A stretch of 64,000 nucleotides of DNA from the NCBI GenBank assembly GCA_015231375.1, contig JADGBT010000002.1:1-64000 (forward strand). Direction: 5' to 3'. Below are positions 27,144-36,381 of the stretch, piece by piece. The DNA comes from Magnetococcales bacterium (lineage in GTDB: Bacteria; Pseudomonadota; Magnetococcia; Magnetococcales; Magnetaquicoccaceae). The position numbers were made by a program, and so were the translations under genes. The notes under the pieces are model-generated. The model was not told the DNA's origin. It saw only the letters and a program-made list of their open reading frames with translations, and made no database searches. How positions within the stretch are numbered: position 1 is the stretch's first letter; each line of letters opens with the position of its first letter.

Positions 27144-27218
27144 GTCAGACTGGAATCAATCAGCCCGGCGTCAGACTGGAATCAATCAGCCCGGCGTCAG
27201 ACTGGAATCAATCAGCCC
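27144..27218. repeat. Three tandem 26-bp repeats across the stop codon of the giant gene
   Basis: The unit GTCAGACTGGAATCAATCAG plus CCCGGC starts at 27144, 27170 and 27196. The third copy differs at its end, where it overlaps the last codons and TGA (27212-27214) of the giant gene. The unit is unrelated to the 24-bp coding repeat and is not a multiple of three. It lies between the stop codon and the terminator. Confidence 0.85.
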
Positions 27219-30200
27219 AGCACCCCCAACACGGTGGTCAGCTGATCGGTGGTCAACACCCCCAGTTGGGTGGTGGTGAAGCCACCATATGTCACTCCAC
27301 CCAAGGTCACACCGCTCACCTGCGTCGAGGTGAGTCCACCCAACGCCGTGGTGGTCATCACCGCGATGTTGGTGGTGGTCAGGTACGAGACATCCAGATA
27401 CTCCAGACCCCGCACCTGGGTGGCGGTCAAAGAGGCCACCTGGGTGGTGGTCAACACCGACACCTGAGTGGAGGTCAACGCCGTCACATGGGCGGAGTTG
27501 AGACCCCCGAATTGGGTGGCGGTCAGATAACGCAGATCGGTGGTGGTCAACACGCCAACCGAACTGGTGGTCAAGGCTCCCAACTGGGTGGCAGTCAGGA
27601 TGCCCACCTGAGTCGTGGTCAACACCATAACATCGGTGCTCTCCAGTCCGCCCATCTGGGTGGTGGTCAAACCGCCCATCTGGGTGGTGGTCAGCGATCC
27701 GACCTGAGTCGTGGAAAGCGCCGCCACCTGCGTGGACTTCAGGCCGGTCATCTGCGTGGTGGAAAAGGCGCGCAGACCGGTGGTGGTCATGGAACCCAGT
27801 TGCGTCGTGGTCAACACGCCAACCTGGGAGGAACTCAAACCGCCCAACTGGGTGGTGGACATGATCGCAACCGCCGTGGTGGACAGACCACTCACCGAAG
27901 CCGTACCAAGCCCGCCCAACTGGGTCATGGTCAAGGCTCCCAGCATGGTGGTGGACATGCCCGCCAGCGACGTGCTGGTGAGACCACCCAACTGGGTCGT
28001 GGACATGGAAGCCATGCCGGTGGTGGTGAGTCCGCTCAACTGGGTGGTGGTCAAGGCCCCCAACTGGGTGGACTTGAAGCCACTCAACTGGGTGGTGGTC
28101 AACGCCTTGAGCCCGGTGGTGGTCATCCCCGCCGTCAACGTGGTCGTCAATCCGCCCAACTGGGTGGTGGTCAGGGCACTCAACTGCGTGGTGCTGATCA
28201 CCCCGATCTCGGTGGTGGACAGACCACCCACCTGGGTCGAGGTCAGGTTCCCCAACTGCGTCGTGGTCAGGTTGGCAAACTGGGTGGTGGTGAAGGCCGA
28301 CAGTTGCGTGGTCTTCAGACCCAGCACCTGGGTGGTGCTCAACGACTTGATGCCGGTCGTGGTCATCACCCCCATCTGGGTCGTGGTCAAGCCACCCACC
28401 TGGGTCGAGGTCAAACCACTCACCTGGGTGGTGGTCAACACCGCGATCACGGTGGTGGTCAACCCACCCACCTGCGCCGAACTCAAGGCCCCCATCAGGG
28501 TAACCGTCAGGGTACCCAACTGCGTCGTGGACATGCCCGCCATGGTGGTGCTCGTCAATCCGGCCAACTGCGTGGTGGAAAGATTGACAATGCCCGTGGT
28601 GGTCAACGAACGCATCTGCGTGGTCGTCAACACCCCCAACTGAGTCGCTTTCAGCCCGCTCAACTGGGTGGTGGTCAAAGCCACGATCTCGGTGGTGGTC
28701 AAACTGCCCGCCTGAGCCGTGGTCAAGGCCCCCATCTGGGTCGTGCTCAAGCCCACAAACTGCGTGGTGGTCAGGTTGCTCAACTGAGTCGTGTTCAATC
28801 CGGCCACCTGGGTGGCGGACAGGGACACCAGTTGCGTGGTGGTGAGCGTGCGTACCTGCGTGGTGCTCATCTCACTCAACTGCGTGGTTTTCAGACCGCC
28901 CAACTGGGTGGTGGTCAACGAGGCCACACCCGTGGTGGTCAACACACCCGCTTGCGTGGTCGTCAACACCCCCATCTGGGTCGAGGTCAACCCCTTCAAC
29001 ATGGTGGTGGTCAACGAAGACAGACCCGTGGTGGTCATGGCCACGATCTGAGTCGCGCTCAAGGCGCCCAGATTGGTCGTCCCCAAAGAACCCAGCATCG
29101 TGGTGGTCAAAGCCGCCACACCGGTGACCGTCAACCCGGTGATCTGGGTCGTGGCCAGACCATTCAATCCGGTCGTGGTCAGAGACAACAGTTGCGTGGT
29201 GGTCAGGGCCGCCAACTGGGTGGACTTGACACCGCTCAACAGGGTGGTGGTCAGATTGGCCACCCCGGTGGTGGTCAGACTGCCGGCCTGGGTCGTGGTG
29301 AGCGCACCCATCTGCGTGGAGGTCATGCTCCGCAACAAAGTGGTGGTCAGAGTCGCGATCCCGGACGTGGTGAGTCCCGTGACCTGCGTGGCCGTCAAAG
29401 AGGCCAGTTGCGTGGTGGTCAGGTTCGTCGTCTGCGTCGTGGTCATGGCCGCCAACTGGGAGGTCTTCAGGCCGCCCAACTGGGTGGTGGTCAGAGTCTT
29501 CAGACCCGTGGTGGTCAAGGACATGGCCTGGGTGGTCGTCAACACCCCCACCTGCACCGAACTCAATCCGGTGAACTGGGTGGTGGTCAGATTGGTCACC
29601 GCCGTGGTGGTCATCGCCGCCACATGCGTCACATTCAAGCCACCGATCTGAGTGGTGCTCAAAGTGCGCAACTGCGTGGTGGACATGGCCACGAACAACG
29701 TGGTGGTCAGGCCGCTCAACTGGGCCGTGCTCAACACGCTCAGCCCGGTGGTGGTCATCGTGCCCAACTGCGTGGTGGTCAGAGCCGCCAACTGGGTCGA
29801 TTTCACCCCGCCCAACTGCGTGGTGGACATGGCCACGATCTGGGTGGTGCTCAAGCCCCCCATCTGGGCGGTGGTGAGGCCACCGATCAAGGTGGTGCTC
29901 AACGCGCTCAACTGGGTGGTACTCAGGGTCTTGATGCCCGTCGTGGTCATGCCGCCCACCTGCGCCGAGGTGAGAGAACCGATCAACGTCGTGGTCAGCA
30001 CCGCCACACCCGTGGTGGTCATGGCCCCGAGCTGCGTGGCTTTGAGTCCGCCCAGTTGCGACGTGGTCAAGGTCGCCAGCTTGGTGGTGGTCAACAAGGC
30101 CATGCCCGTGGTGGTCAGCACCGCCATCTGCTGGGAAGCCATCCCACCCATCTGGGTCGTGCTGAGCGAAGCGAAACCGGTGGTGGTCAGACTCTGCACC

Positions 30201-33200
30201 TGGGTGGCGCTCAACGCGGCAATCTGCGAGGCACGCAACCCGCTCAACTGCGTGGTGCTCAGGGTGGCCATCTCCGTGATGGACAGACCGCCCACCTGGG
30301 TGGTGGTGAAGGCGCCAATCACGGTGGTGGTGAGCGCCGCCAGATGGGTGGTGGTGAACCCGGCGATCTGGGTCGATTTCAGGCCACCCAGATTGGTGGT
30401 CGAGATCACCAGAAGACCCGTGGTGGTCAATGCGTTGAACTGGGTGGTGGTCAGGCCGCCCAACTGCGCGGATCCCAGATTCGCCACCTGCGTCGTGGTC
30501 AAGGCGTTCATGCCAGTGGTGCTGATCCCGCCCAACTGCGCGGTATTCAACGAACCCAGCAGCGTGGTGGTCAGGGTGCGCAACTGGGTGGTGCTCATGG
30601 AACCGATCTGGGTCGATTTCAATCCGCCCAACTGCGTGGTAGCCAGATTCGCCACCTGGGTGGTGGTCATCGCCAGCAACTGGGTCACCGTCAAGGCACC
30701 CACCTGCGTGGATTTGAGACCAGCCAGCACCGTGGTGTTCAAGGCGGCCAAACCGGTGGTGGTCAGCCCCGCGACCTGGGTGGCCGAGAGAGCGCCCACC
30801 AGCGTGGACCCCAGACCGACCAACTGGGTCGTGGTCAGAGAGGAGAGTCCCGTGGTGGAGAACCCGGCCACCTGCGTGCTGGTCAGACCCGCCAACTGGG
30901 TGGTGGTCAGAGCGCCGCTAAGGGTCGTGGTCATCGCCGCGAGCTGCGCGGTCTTCATCCCGCCCATCTGGGTGGTGGTCAGCACCTTCAAGCTGGTGGT
31001 GGTCATCGCGCCAGCCTGGGTGGTGGTCAACGCACCCAACTGGGTCGAGGTGAACCCGGTCATCTGCGTGGTGGACATCGCATTGATCGCCGTGGTGCTG
31101 ACACCGCCCACCTGAGCCGAGGTCAAGGCTCCCAGCAACGTAGTGGTCAGGGTTTTGAACTGCGTGGTCGAAAGCGCGCCCAACCCGGTGCTGGTCAATC
31201 CGCCGATCTGACTGGTCGCCATGGCGGCCAAAGCCGTGGTGGTCAGACTGCGCAGTTGCGTGGTGTTCATGGCCGCCAGTTGGCTGGATTTCACACCGCC
31301 CAACTGGGTGGTGGTCAAGGCGCCGACACCGGTGGTGGTCAAGGATTCCATCTGGGTCGAAGAGAGTCCGCCCACAGCCGTCAGGCTCATGCCGCCAAGC
31401 TGCGTGGTGGTCAACAGTCCGATCTGCGTGGTGTTGAAGCCCATCGCCTGAGTCGCTGCCAGGGCACCCAACTGGGTGGTGGTCAGATTGGCGGTCTGGG
31501 TGGTGGTCATGGCCGCCAGTTGGGTGGTCTTGATGCCACTCATCTGGGTGGTGGAGAGGGCACGCACCGCCGTGGTGGTCAAAACCGCCGCCTGGGTGAC
31601 CGTCAACACGCCCAACTGGGTCGCGGTCAGGCCGGAAAGCAGCGTGGTGGAGAGGGCCACCAGACCGGTGGTGCTCAAACCGCCCACCTGCACAGCCGTC
31701 AGGGCACCCAACTGGGTGGTGCTCATGCCGCCCAACTGGGTGGTGCTCATCGCCTTGATCAGGGTGCTGGTCAGCCCGCCCACCTGGGTGGTACTCAGGG
31801 ATTTCAGCCCCGTGGTGCTCAACACGGAGAGCTGCGTGGTGGAAAGAACCGCCAGATGAGTGGCTTGCAGCCCGCCCAGCAGGGTCGTGGTGAGCGTCCC
31901 CAGCCCGGTGGTGGTCAAACCGCCCACCTGGGTCGATGAAAGGGCGCCAAGCTGGGTGGTGTTCATCCCCGCAATCTGGGTGGTGGTCATGGCGCCGATC
32001 ACGGTCGTCGTCATCCCGCCCACCTGTGCGGAGGTCAAAGAGGCGACCTGGGTGGTGGTGAGAATGCGGAACTGGGTCGTGCTCATGGCCGCCAGTTGCG
32101 TGGACTTCAGGCCACCCACCTGGGTGGTGGTGAACGAGGCCATACCGGTGGTGGTCAGCACACCCATCTGCGTGGTGTTCAAGGCGCCCATGACCGTGGA
32201 GGTCAAGCCGCTCAGATGGGTGGTGTTCAAGGTGGCCACCTGGGTGGTGGACATGCCGCCCATCTGGGAGGCGCTAAAAGACGACAGCAGCGTCGAGGTC
32301 AGACTGGCCACCTGGGTGGTGGACATGGCCCCCACTCCAGTGCTGGTCAGACCGGTGATCTGGGAGGTGGCCAGAGAGGCCAATCCGGTGGTGGTCATCG
32401 AACGCAACTGGGTCGTAGACAGCGCGGCCAACTGGGTGGACTTCACCCCATCCAACTGGGTCGTGGTCATGGCCACCAGCTGGGTCGTGGTCAGACTGAC
32501 CGCCTGGACCGTGCTCAGGCCGGACAGATGGGTCGAGGACAATCCGCTCATCAAGGTCGTCGAGAGCGAACCCAGGATGGTGGAGGTCAATCCCCCGATC
32601 TGGGCCAGACTCAAGGTGTTGACCTGGGTGGTGGTCAGGTTGCCGGTCTGGGTGGTGGTCATCGCCGCCAGTTGGGTCGATTTCAAACCGCCGATCTGGG
32701 TCGTGGTCATGGCGCGCAGACCGGTGGTGGTCAGCACCGACAACATGGTGGTGGTCATGCCTCCCAACTGGGTGGCGGTCATGCCTCCCAACTGGGTCGT
32801 GCTCACCTTGGAAAGCTGCGTGGTGGACATGCCGGCCACCTGGGCCGCCGTCAAGGCGCCCAGTTGGGTCATGGTCAAAGACGAATACTGGGTGGTGGTC
32901 AGCGAGGACAGACCCGTGCTGGTCAAACCACCGACCTGGGTGGTGGTCAGGGCAGACAGGCCGGTGGTGGTCAGACCACCGATCTGGGTCACGGTCAACG
33001 CCGCCAACTGAATGGATTTGAACCCGGTCAACTGGGTTGTCTTCAAGGAAGACAAGCCGGTCGTGGTCAACCCGCCGACCTGTGTGGCAGACAGCGCGCC
33101 CAATTGCGAGGTGGTCAGACCACCCAACTGGGTCGTGGTCAGAGACGACAGGCCGGTGGTGTTCAACCCACCCATCTGCGCCGAACTCATGGAGCCGATC

Positions 33201-35977
33201 TGAGTGGTGGTCAGGGTGCGCAACTGGGTGGTGCTCATGACCGCCAACTGAATGGTCTTCAGACCAGCCACCTGCGTGGTGCTGAGCACGGCGATCTTGG
33301 TGGTGGTCAGCGTACCCGCCTGGGTCGTGGTCAAAGCCCCCATCTGGCCGGAACTCAGACCCGAGATCTGGGTGGTGCTCATGGCCACCAGCATGGTGGT
33401 GGTCAACGCCGCCATCTGGGTGGCAGTCAGGAAGCTCATCTGGGTGGTGGAAAGGATGGCCCCCTGCGTGGTGGTCAAGGCCGCGATGTGCGTGGTCTTG
33501 AAACCACCCATCTGGGTCGTGGTCAAGGCCAGCATCTTGGTGGTGGTCAGGGCCAGCACCTGGGTGATGGTCATGCTCGCCATCTGCTGGGAGGCCAGTC
33601 CGCCGGTCTGGGTGGTGGACAAGGCCGCCACGCCGGTGGTGCTGAGGCTTTCCACCTGGGTGATGGTCATGGAACCCAACTGGGTGGCCGACAGACCGCC
33701 CAACTGGGTGGTGGACAGGGCTTTCATCGCCGTGCTGGTCAAACCGCCGATCTGTCCGGTGGAGAGACCACCCAACTGGGTCGTGGTCATCGTGCCGGTC
33801 TGCGTCGTGGTGAGGTTCGCCAACTGGGTGGTCTTGATGCCGCTCAACTGGGTGGTGGACAGGGTCACCAGTCCGGTGGTGGTCATGGAGGCCAACTGGG
33901 TCGTCGAGATCGCCCCCACCTGGGTCGAGGTCATGCCGGTCATCTGGGTGGTGGTCAAAACCGCCATGCCCGTGGTGGAGATGGAGCCCACCTGCGCCGA
34001 ACTCAAACCGCCCATCTGGGTGGTGGTCAGGCTGCGCAGCAGGGTCGTGGAGAGCGCGGACACACCGGTGGTGGTCAGACCTTGCAACTGGGTCGTGCCC
34101 AGGGAGACCAGACCCGTGGTGGTCATCGATCCGAGTTGGGTCGTGGTCAGAGCCGCCAACTGGGAGGATTTCACCCCGCTCAACTGGGTGGTGGAAAGGC
34201 TCGCCATGCCGGTGGTGGTCAGGCCGCGCATCTGGGTGGTGGACAGCCCGCCCAACTGCGTGGTGCCAAAACCGCCGATCAGGGTCGTGGTCAGGGCGGA
34301 AAGCTGGGTCGTGGTCAAACCGCCCACCACGGTGGAACTGACGCCGCCCAACTGGGTGGTGGTCAGGTTACCGGTCTGGGTGGTGGTCAACGACGCGATA
34401 TTGGTGGTCTTGATTCCATTGAGCTGCGTGGTGGACAAAGAACGCAACGCCGTGGTGGTCATCACCCCCGTCTGGGTGGTGGAAAGGGCGCCAAGCTGGG
34501 TCGAGGTCAAGCCGCTCATCACGGTCGTGCTCATGGCGACCATGCCCGTGGTGGTCAGACTCGCCACCTGGGTGGTCTTCAGCGACCCCAGATTGGTGGT
34601 GGTCATGGCGTTCAACTGGGTGGTGGTCAACACCCCCATGCCGGTGGTGGACAGACCGGTCACCTGCGTGGACGAAAGCGACGCGATACCGGTGGTGGTC
34701 AGGCCACTCATCTGCGTGGTGGTCAACACCGCCAACTGGGTGGATTTGACGCCGCTCAACTGGGTGGTGGTCAAAGCCACCAGCTTGGTGGTGCTCAAAC
34801 CGCCCATCTGCGTGATGGTGAGCGCGCCCAGCAGCGTGGTGTTCAGGCCGCTCATCTGCGTGGTGGTCATGGCCGAAAGGGACGTGGTGGTCAGACCCGC
34901 CACCTGCGACGAAGCGAGAGAGGCCACCATCGTGGTGGTCAGGCTGCTGGTCTGGGTGGTGCTCATGGCCGCGAGACTGGAGGATTTCAGCCCCTTGAGC
35001 TGCGTGGTGGTGAGCGCCAGAATGCCGGTGGTGGTCAGCACCCCCGTCTGGGTGGTGGTCAGCATCCCCACCTGGGAGGAGGTGAAACCGGTCAGTTGCG
35101 TGGTCGTCAACGAGACGAAACCAGTGGTGGTCAACGCTCCCAACTGATTCGCGCTCAACACGCCCACGGAAGTCGAGGTCAAGCCCCGCAACTGGGTGGT
35201 GGTCAAGACCGAAAACGCGGTGGTGGTGAGACCGGCCACCTGGGCCGTGGTCAAGGCGCCCAACTCGGTGGTGGTCACGGAACCCATCTGGGTGGTGGTC
35301 ATCGCCGCCAGATGGGTGGATTTCAATCCGCTCATCTGGGTGGTGGTCAGGGCCACGATCTGGGTGGTGGAGAAGCCGCCCACCTGGGTGGTGGTGATGG
35401 AGCCCAACTGGGTGGTGGTCATGCCCCGCAACTGGGTGGTGGTCAGGGTGCGCAGTCCGGTGGTGGTCAATCCGGCCACCTGCGCCGAAGCCAACGCACC
35501 GATCTGGGTGGTGGTGAATCCACTCACCTGGGTGGTGGTCATGGCGCCCAGTTGGGTGCTCTTCAGACCGCCCAACTGGGTGGTGCTCAACGCGGCCACA
35601 CGGGTGGTGGTCAACACCGACAACTGGGTGGTGGACATCGCCGCCACCTGGGTGGACTTCATGCCGCTCAACTGGGTGGTGGAAAGGGCGTTCACACCCG
35701 TGGTGGTCAAAGCGCCCACCTGGGCCGTGGTCAACACCCCCAACTGGGTCATGGTGTAGGCGGAAAGCTGGGTGGTGGTCAGAACACTCACCTGGGTGGC
35801 CGTCAAACCCGGGATCTGAGCAGTGGTCAACAAAGCCAGATGGGTGGTCTTGAGGGCGCCTACCTGGGTGGTGGTCAGATATCCGAGGTCCGTTGCCTTA
35901 AACGTCGCCAAGGAGGTACTGGTCAGATTGGCAATCTGGGTCGTGGTCAACATTTGCATCATGGTCGATGTAGCCAT
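27212..35977 (-). CDS. Giant octapeptide-repeat secreted protein (2921 residues), type I secretion substrate candidate
   Basis: The start is set at ATG 35977 because AGAGGAG lies ten bases before it; the longest frame adds 21 residues. After nine residues (MATSTMMQM) come 361 consecutive octapeptides of consensus [LM][TS]TTQ[LVIM]x[GAS] with no insertion or deletion. A 24-residue end (GG, two more octads, VLGVLG) follows. About one residue in three is threonine. No cysteine or tryptophan was noticed and proline is nearly absent. There is no N-terminal signal peptide and no RTX GGxGxD motif, so export would use an uncleaved C-terminal signal through the adjacent ABC transporter and HlyD adaptor. 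Regular L/T/Q spacing predicts a beta-solenoid surface fibre or adhesin. Lysine at octad position 2 recurs every 24 octads. No named family is recognised; function is unknown. Confidence 0.92.
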   Translation of the reverse strand: MATSTMMQMLTTTQIANLTSTSLATFKATDLGYLTTTQVGALKTTHLALLTTAQIPGLTATQVSVLTTTQLSAYTMTQLGVLTTAQVGALTTTGVNALSTTQLSGMKSTQVAAMSTTQLSVLTTTRVAALSTTQLGGLKSTQLGAMTTTQVSGFTTTQIGALASAQVAGLTTTGLRTLTTTQLRGMTTTQLGSITTTQVGGFSTTQIVALTTTQMSGLKSTHLAAMTTTQMGSVTTTELGALTTAQVAGLTTTAFSVLTTTQLRGLTSTSVGVLSANQLGALTTTGFVSLTTTQLTGFTSSQVGMLTTTQTGVLTTTGILALTTTQLKGLKSSSLAAMSTTQTSSLTTTMVASLASSQVAGLTTTSLSAMTTTQMSGLNTTLLGALTITQMGGLSTTKLVALTTTQLSGVKSTQLAVLTTTQMSGLTTTGIASLSSTQVTGLSTTGMGVLTTTQLNAMTTTNLGSLKTTQVASLTTTGMVAMSTTVMSGLTSTQLGALSTTQTGVMTTTALRSLSTTQLNGIKTTNIASLTTTQTGNLTTTQLGGVSSTVVGGLTTTQLSALTTTLIGGFGTTQLGGLSTTQMRGLTTTGMASLSTTQLSGVKSSQLAALTTTQLGSMTTTGLVSLGTTQLQGLTTTGVSALSTTLLRSLTTTQMGGLSSAQVGSISTTGMAVLTTTQMTGMTSTQVGAISTTQLASMTTTGLVTLSTTQLSGIKTTQLANLTTTQTGTMTTTQLGGLSTGQIGGLTSTAMKALSTTQLGGLSATQLGSMTITQVESLSTTGVAALSTTQTGGLASQQMASMTITQVLALTTTKMLALTTTQMGGFKTTHIAALTTTQGAILSTTQMSFLTATQMAALTTTMLVAMSTTQISGLSSGQMGALTTTQAGTLTTTKIAVLSTTQVAGLKTIQLAVMSTTQLRTLTTTQIGSMSSAQMGGLNTTGLSSLTTTQLGGLTTSQLGALSATQVGGLTTTGLSSLKTTQLTGFKSIQLAALTVTQIGGLTTTGLSALTTTQVGGLTSTGLSSLTTTQYSSLTMTQLGALTAAQVAGMSTTQLSKVSTTQLGGMTATQLGGMTTTMLSVLTTTGLRAMTTTQIGGLKSTQLAAMTTTQTGNLTTTQVNTLSLAQIGGLTSTILGSLSTTLMSGLSSTHLSGLSTVQAVSLTTTQLVAMTTTQLDGVKSTQLAALSTTQLRSMTTTGLASLATSQITGLTSTGVGAMSTTQVASLTSTLLSSFSASQMGGMSTTQVATLNTTHLSGLTSTVMGALNTTQMGVLTTTGMASFTTTQVGGLKSTQLAAMSTTQFRILTTTQVASLTSAQVGGMTTTVIGAMTTTQIAGMNTTQLGALSSTQVGGLTTTGLGTLTTTLLGGLQATHLAVLSTTQLSVLSTTGLKSLSTTQVGGLTSTLIKAMSTTQLGGMSTTQLGALTAVQVGGLSTTGLVALSTTLLSGLTATQLGVLTVTQAAVLTTTAVRALSTTQMSGIKTTQLAAMTTTQTANLTTTQLGALAATQAMGFNTTQIGLLTTTQLGGMSLTAVGGLSSTQMESLTTTGVGALTTTQLGGVKSSQLAAMNTTQLRSLTTTALAAMATSQIGGLTSTGLGALSTTQFKTLTTTLLGALTSAQVGGVSTTAINAMSTTQMTGFTSTQLGALTTTQAGAMTTTSLKVLTTTQMGGMKTAQLAAMTTTLSGALTTTQLAGLTSTQVAGFSTTGLSSLTTTQLVGLGSTLVGALSATQVAGLTTTGLAALNTTVLAGLKSTQVGALTVTQLLAMTTTQVANLATTQLGGLKSTQIGSMSTTQLRTLTTTLLGSLNTAQLGGISTTGMNALTTTQVANLGSAQLGGLTTTQFNALTTTGLLVISTTNLGGLKSTQIAGFTTTHLAALTTTVIGAFTTTQVGGLSITEMATLSTTQLSGLRASQIAALSATQVQSLTTTGFASLSTTQMGGMASQQMAVLTTTGMALLTTTKLATLTTSQLGGLKATQLGAMTTTGVAVLTTTLIGSLTSAQVGGMTTTGIKTLSTTQLSALSTTLIGGLTTAQMGGLSTTQIVAMSTTQLGGVKSTQLAALTTTQLGTMTTTGLSVLSTAQLSGLTTTLFVAMSTTQLRTLSTTQIGGLNVTHVAAMTTTAVTNLTTTQFTGLSSVQVGVLTTTQAMSLTTTGLKTLTTTQLGGLKTSQLAAMTTTQTTNLTTTQLASLTATQVTGLTTSGIATLTTTLLRSMTSTQMGALTTTQAGSLTTTGVANLTTTLLSGVKSTQLAALTTTQLLSLTTTGLNGLATTQITGLTVTGVAALTTTMLGSLGTTNLGALSATQIVAMTTTGLSSLTTTMLKGLTSTQMGVLTTTQAGVLTTTGVASLTTTQLGGLKTTQLSEMSTTQVRTLTTTQLVSLSATQVAGLNTTQLSNLTTTQFVGLSTTQMGALTTAQAGSLTTTEIVALTTTQLSGLKATQLGVLTTTQMRSLTTTGIVNLSTTQLAGLTSTTMAGMSTTQLGTLTVTLMGALSSAQVGGLTTTVIAVLTTTQVSGLTSTQVGGLTTTQMGVMTTTGIKSLSTTQVLGLKTTQLSAFTTTQFANLTTTQLGNLTSTQVGGLSTTEIGVISTTQLSALTTTQLGGLTTTLTAGMTTTGLKALTTTQLSGFKSTQLGALTTTQLSGLTTTGMASMSTTQLGGLTSTSLAGMSTTMLGALTMTQLGGLGTASVSGLSTTAVAIMSTTQLGGLSSSQVGVLTTTQLGSMTTTGLRAFSTTQMTGLKSTQVAALSTTQVGSLTTTQMGGLTTTQMGGLESTDVMVLTTTQVGILTATQLGALTTSSVGVLTTTDLRYLTATQFGGLNSAHVTALTSTQVSVLTTTQVASLTATQVRGLEYLDVSYLTTTNIAVMTTTALGGLTSTQVSGVTLGGVTYGGFTTTQLGVLTTDQLTTVLGVLG
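27287..35950 (-). repeat. 361 in-register 24-bp coding repeats with a 576-bp superperiod
   Basis: Each 24-bp unit encodes one octad. Numbering from the first LTTTQIAN, lysine stands at octad position 2 in octads 17, 41, 65, 89 and so on to 329, and position 353 has Asn, so 14 of 15 sites at 24-octad spacing carry Lys. A second lysine series runs at octads 3, 27, 51, 75, 123, 147, 195, 219 (99 and 171 substituted). After about octad 220 it is replaced by a series at 223, 247, 271, 295, 319, 343. Position 5 is Q in nearly every even octad but often G, S, L or K in odd octads, giving a 16-residue sub-period. The repeat accounts for the long open frames on the opposite strand. Confidence 0.9.
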
Positions 35978-35987
35978 CTTGATAAGT

Positions 35988-35994
35988 CTCCTCT
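35988..35994 (-). promoter_or_regulatory. Ribosome-binding site deciding the giant gene start
   Basis: AGAGGAG on the minus strand, ten bases before ATG 35977. The upstream in-frame ATG at 36040 has no comparable site, so the shorter start is preferred. Confidence 0.75.
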
Positions 35995-36139
35995 TTGAGC
36001 GTCCCGCGGCAGCCGAATTTCTGTGAGCACCATGCCGCAATCAGGCGCAACAGAAAGATTTTATGGGGGTGACCAGAAAAATTATGGATGATTCATGAAT
36101 TTCTAAACAGAACTGAGTTTCATCAACGAATAACACATT

Positions 36140-36156
36140 TTTGACATTGGGTCAAA
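36140..36156. promoter_or_regulatory. Inverted repeat TTTGAC-N5-GTCAAA in the giant gene leader
   Basis: Perfect 6-base arms, about 165 bases upstream of the start codon and 210 bases downstream of the sigma54 promoter. It could be an operator or an RNA hairpin. On the minus strand TTGACC with TATTCG 17 bases further is a weak sigma70-type alternative promoter. Confidence 0.35.
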
Positions 36157-36365
36157 CATAATCGCCTCCGCAACCCTTCATGCGTCAGGAAACCGCCATG
36201 CCGATCCGATGGTGCGATAGGTACGTTGCACAGATCCTCTGCCATGCCCGTCCACCAAGAAAAACAAAGACTCACATTCGCCTTATCGGCTTCCCACCCC
36301 CAGCCTTGAAGCTTATTTTGCAGGAACAGGCGCCGATACCGATTTTTTACTCACTTTAAGCAGCA

Positions 36366-36381
36366 TGCAAGAAAAATACCA
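36366..36381 (-). promoter_or_regulatory. Sigma54 (RpoN) promoter of the giant repeat gene
   Basis: Minus strand TGGTATTTTTCTTGCA: the -24 GG and -12 GC are exactly ten bases apart, and the -12 element TTGCA is a full match to TGGCACG-N4-TTGCW (the -24 block has two pyrimidine changes and one mismatch). It points at the giant gene. The sigma54-dependent activator gene at 22808-24295 flanks the other end of that gene. Confidence 0.65.

Noticed and set aside
27287-35950. Regular 24-bp repeat considered as a CRISPR array or satellite DNA
   Set aside because: Units are contiguous without spacers, diverged at codon third positions and preserve a single reading frame throughout, so this is a coding repeat.
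27212-35977. RTX toxin or calcium-binding beta-roll
   Set aside because: The period is eight rather than nine residues, and no GGxGxD motif or acidic calcium ligands are present.
26927-35998. Very long plus-strand open frames opposite the giant gene (about 1670 and 1300 codons) and several V/W-rich frames
   Set aside because: They are by-products of the 24-bp coding repeat: the reverse of ACC-ACC-CAG cannot form stop codons, so the opposite frames stay open as monotonous LGGGQ or NWVVV repeats. They start inside other genes, lack ribosome-binding sites, and the minus-strand frame has the clear start, terminator and secretion neighbours.
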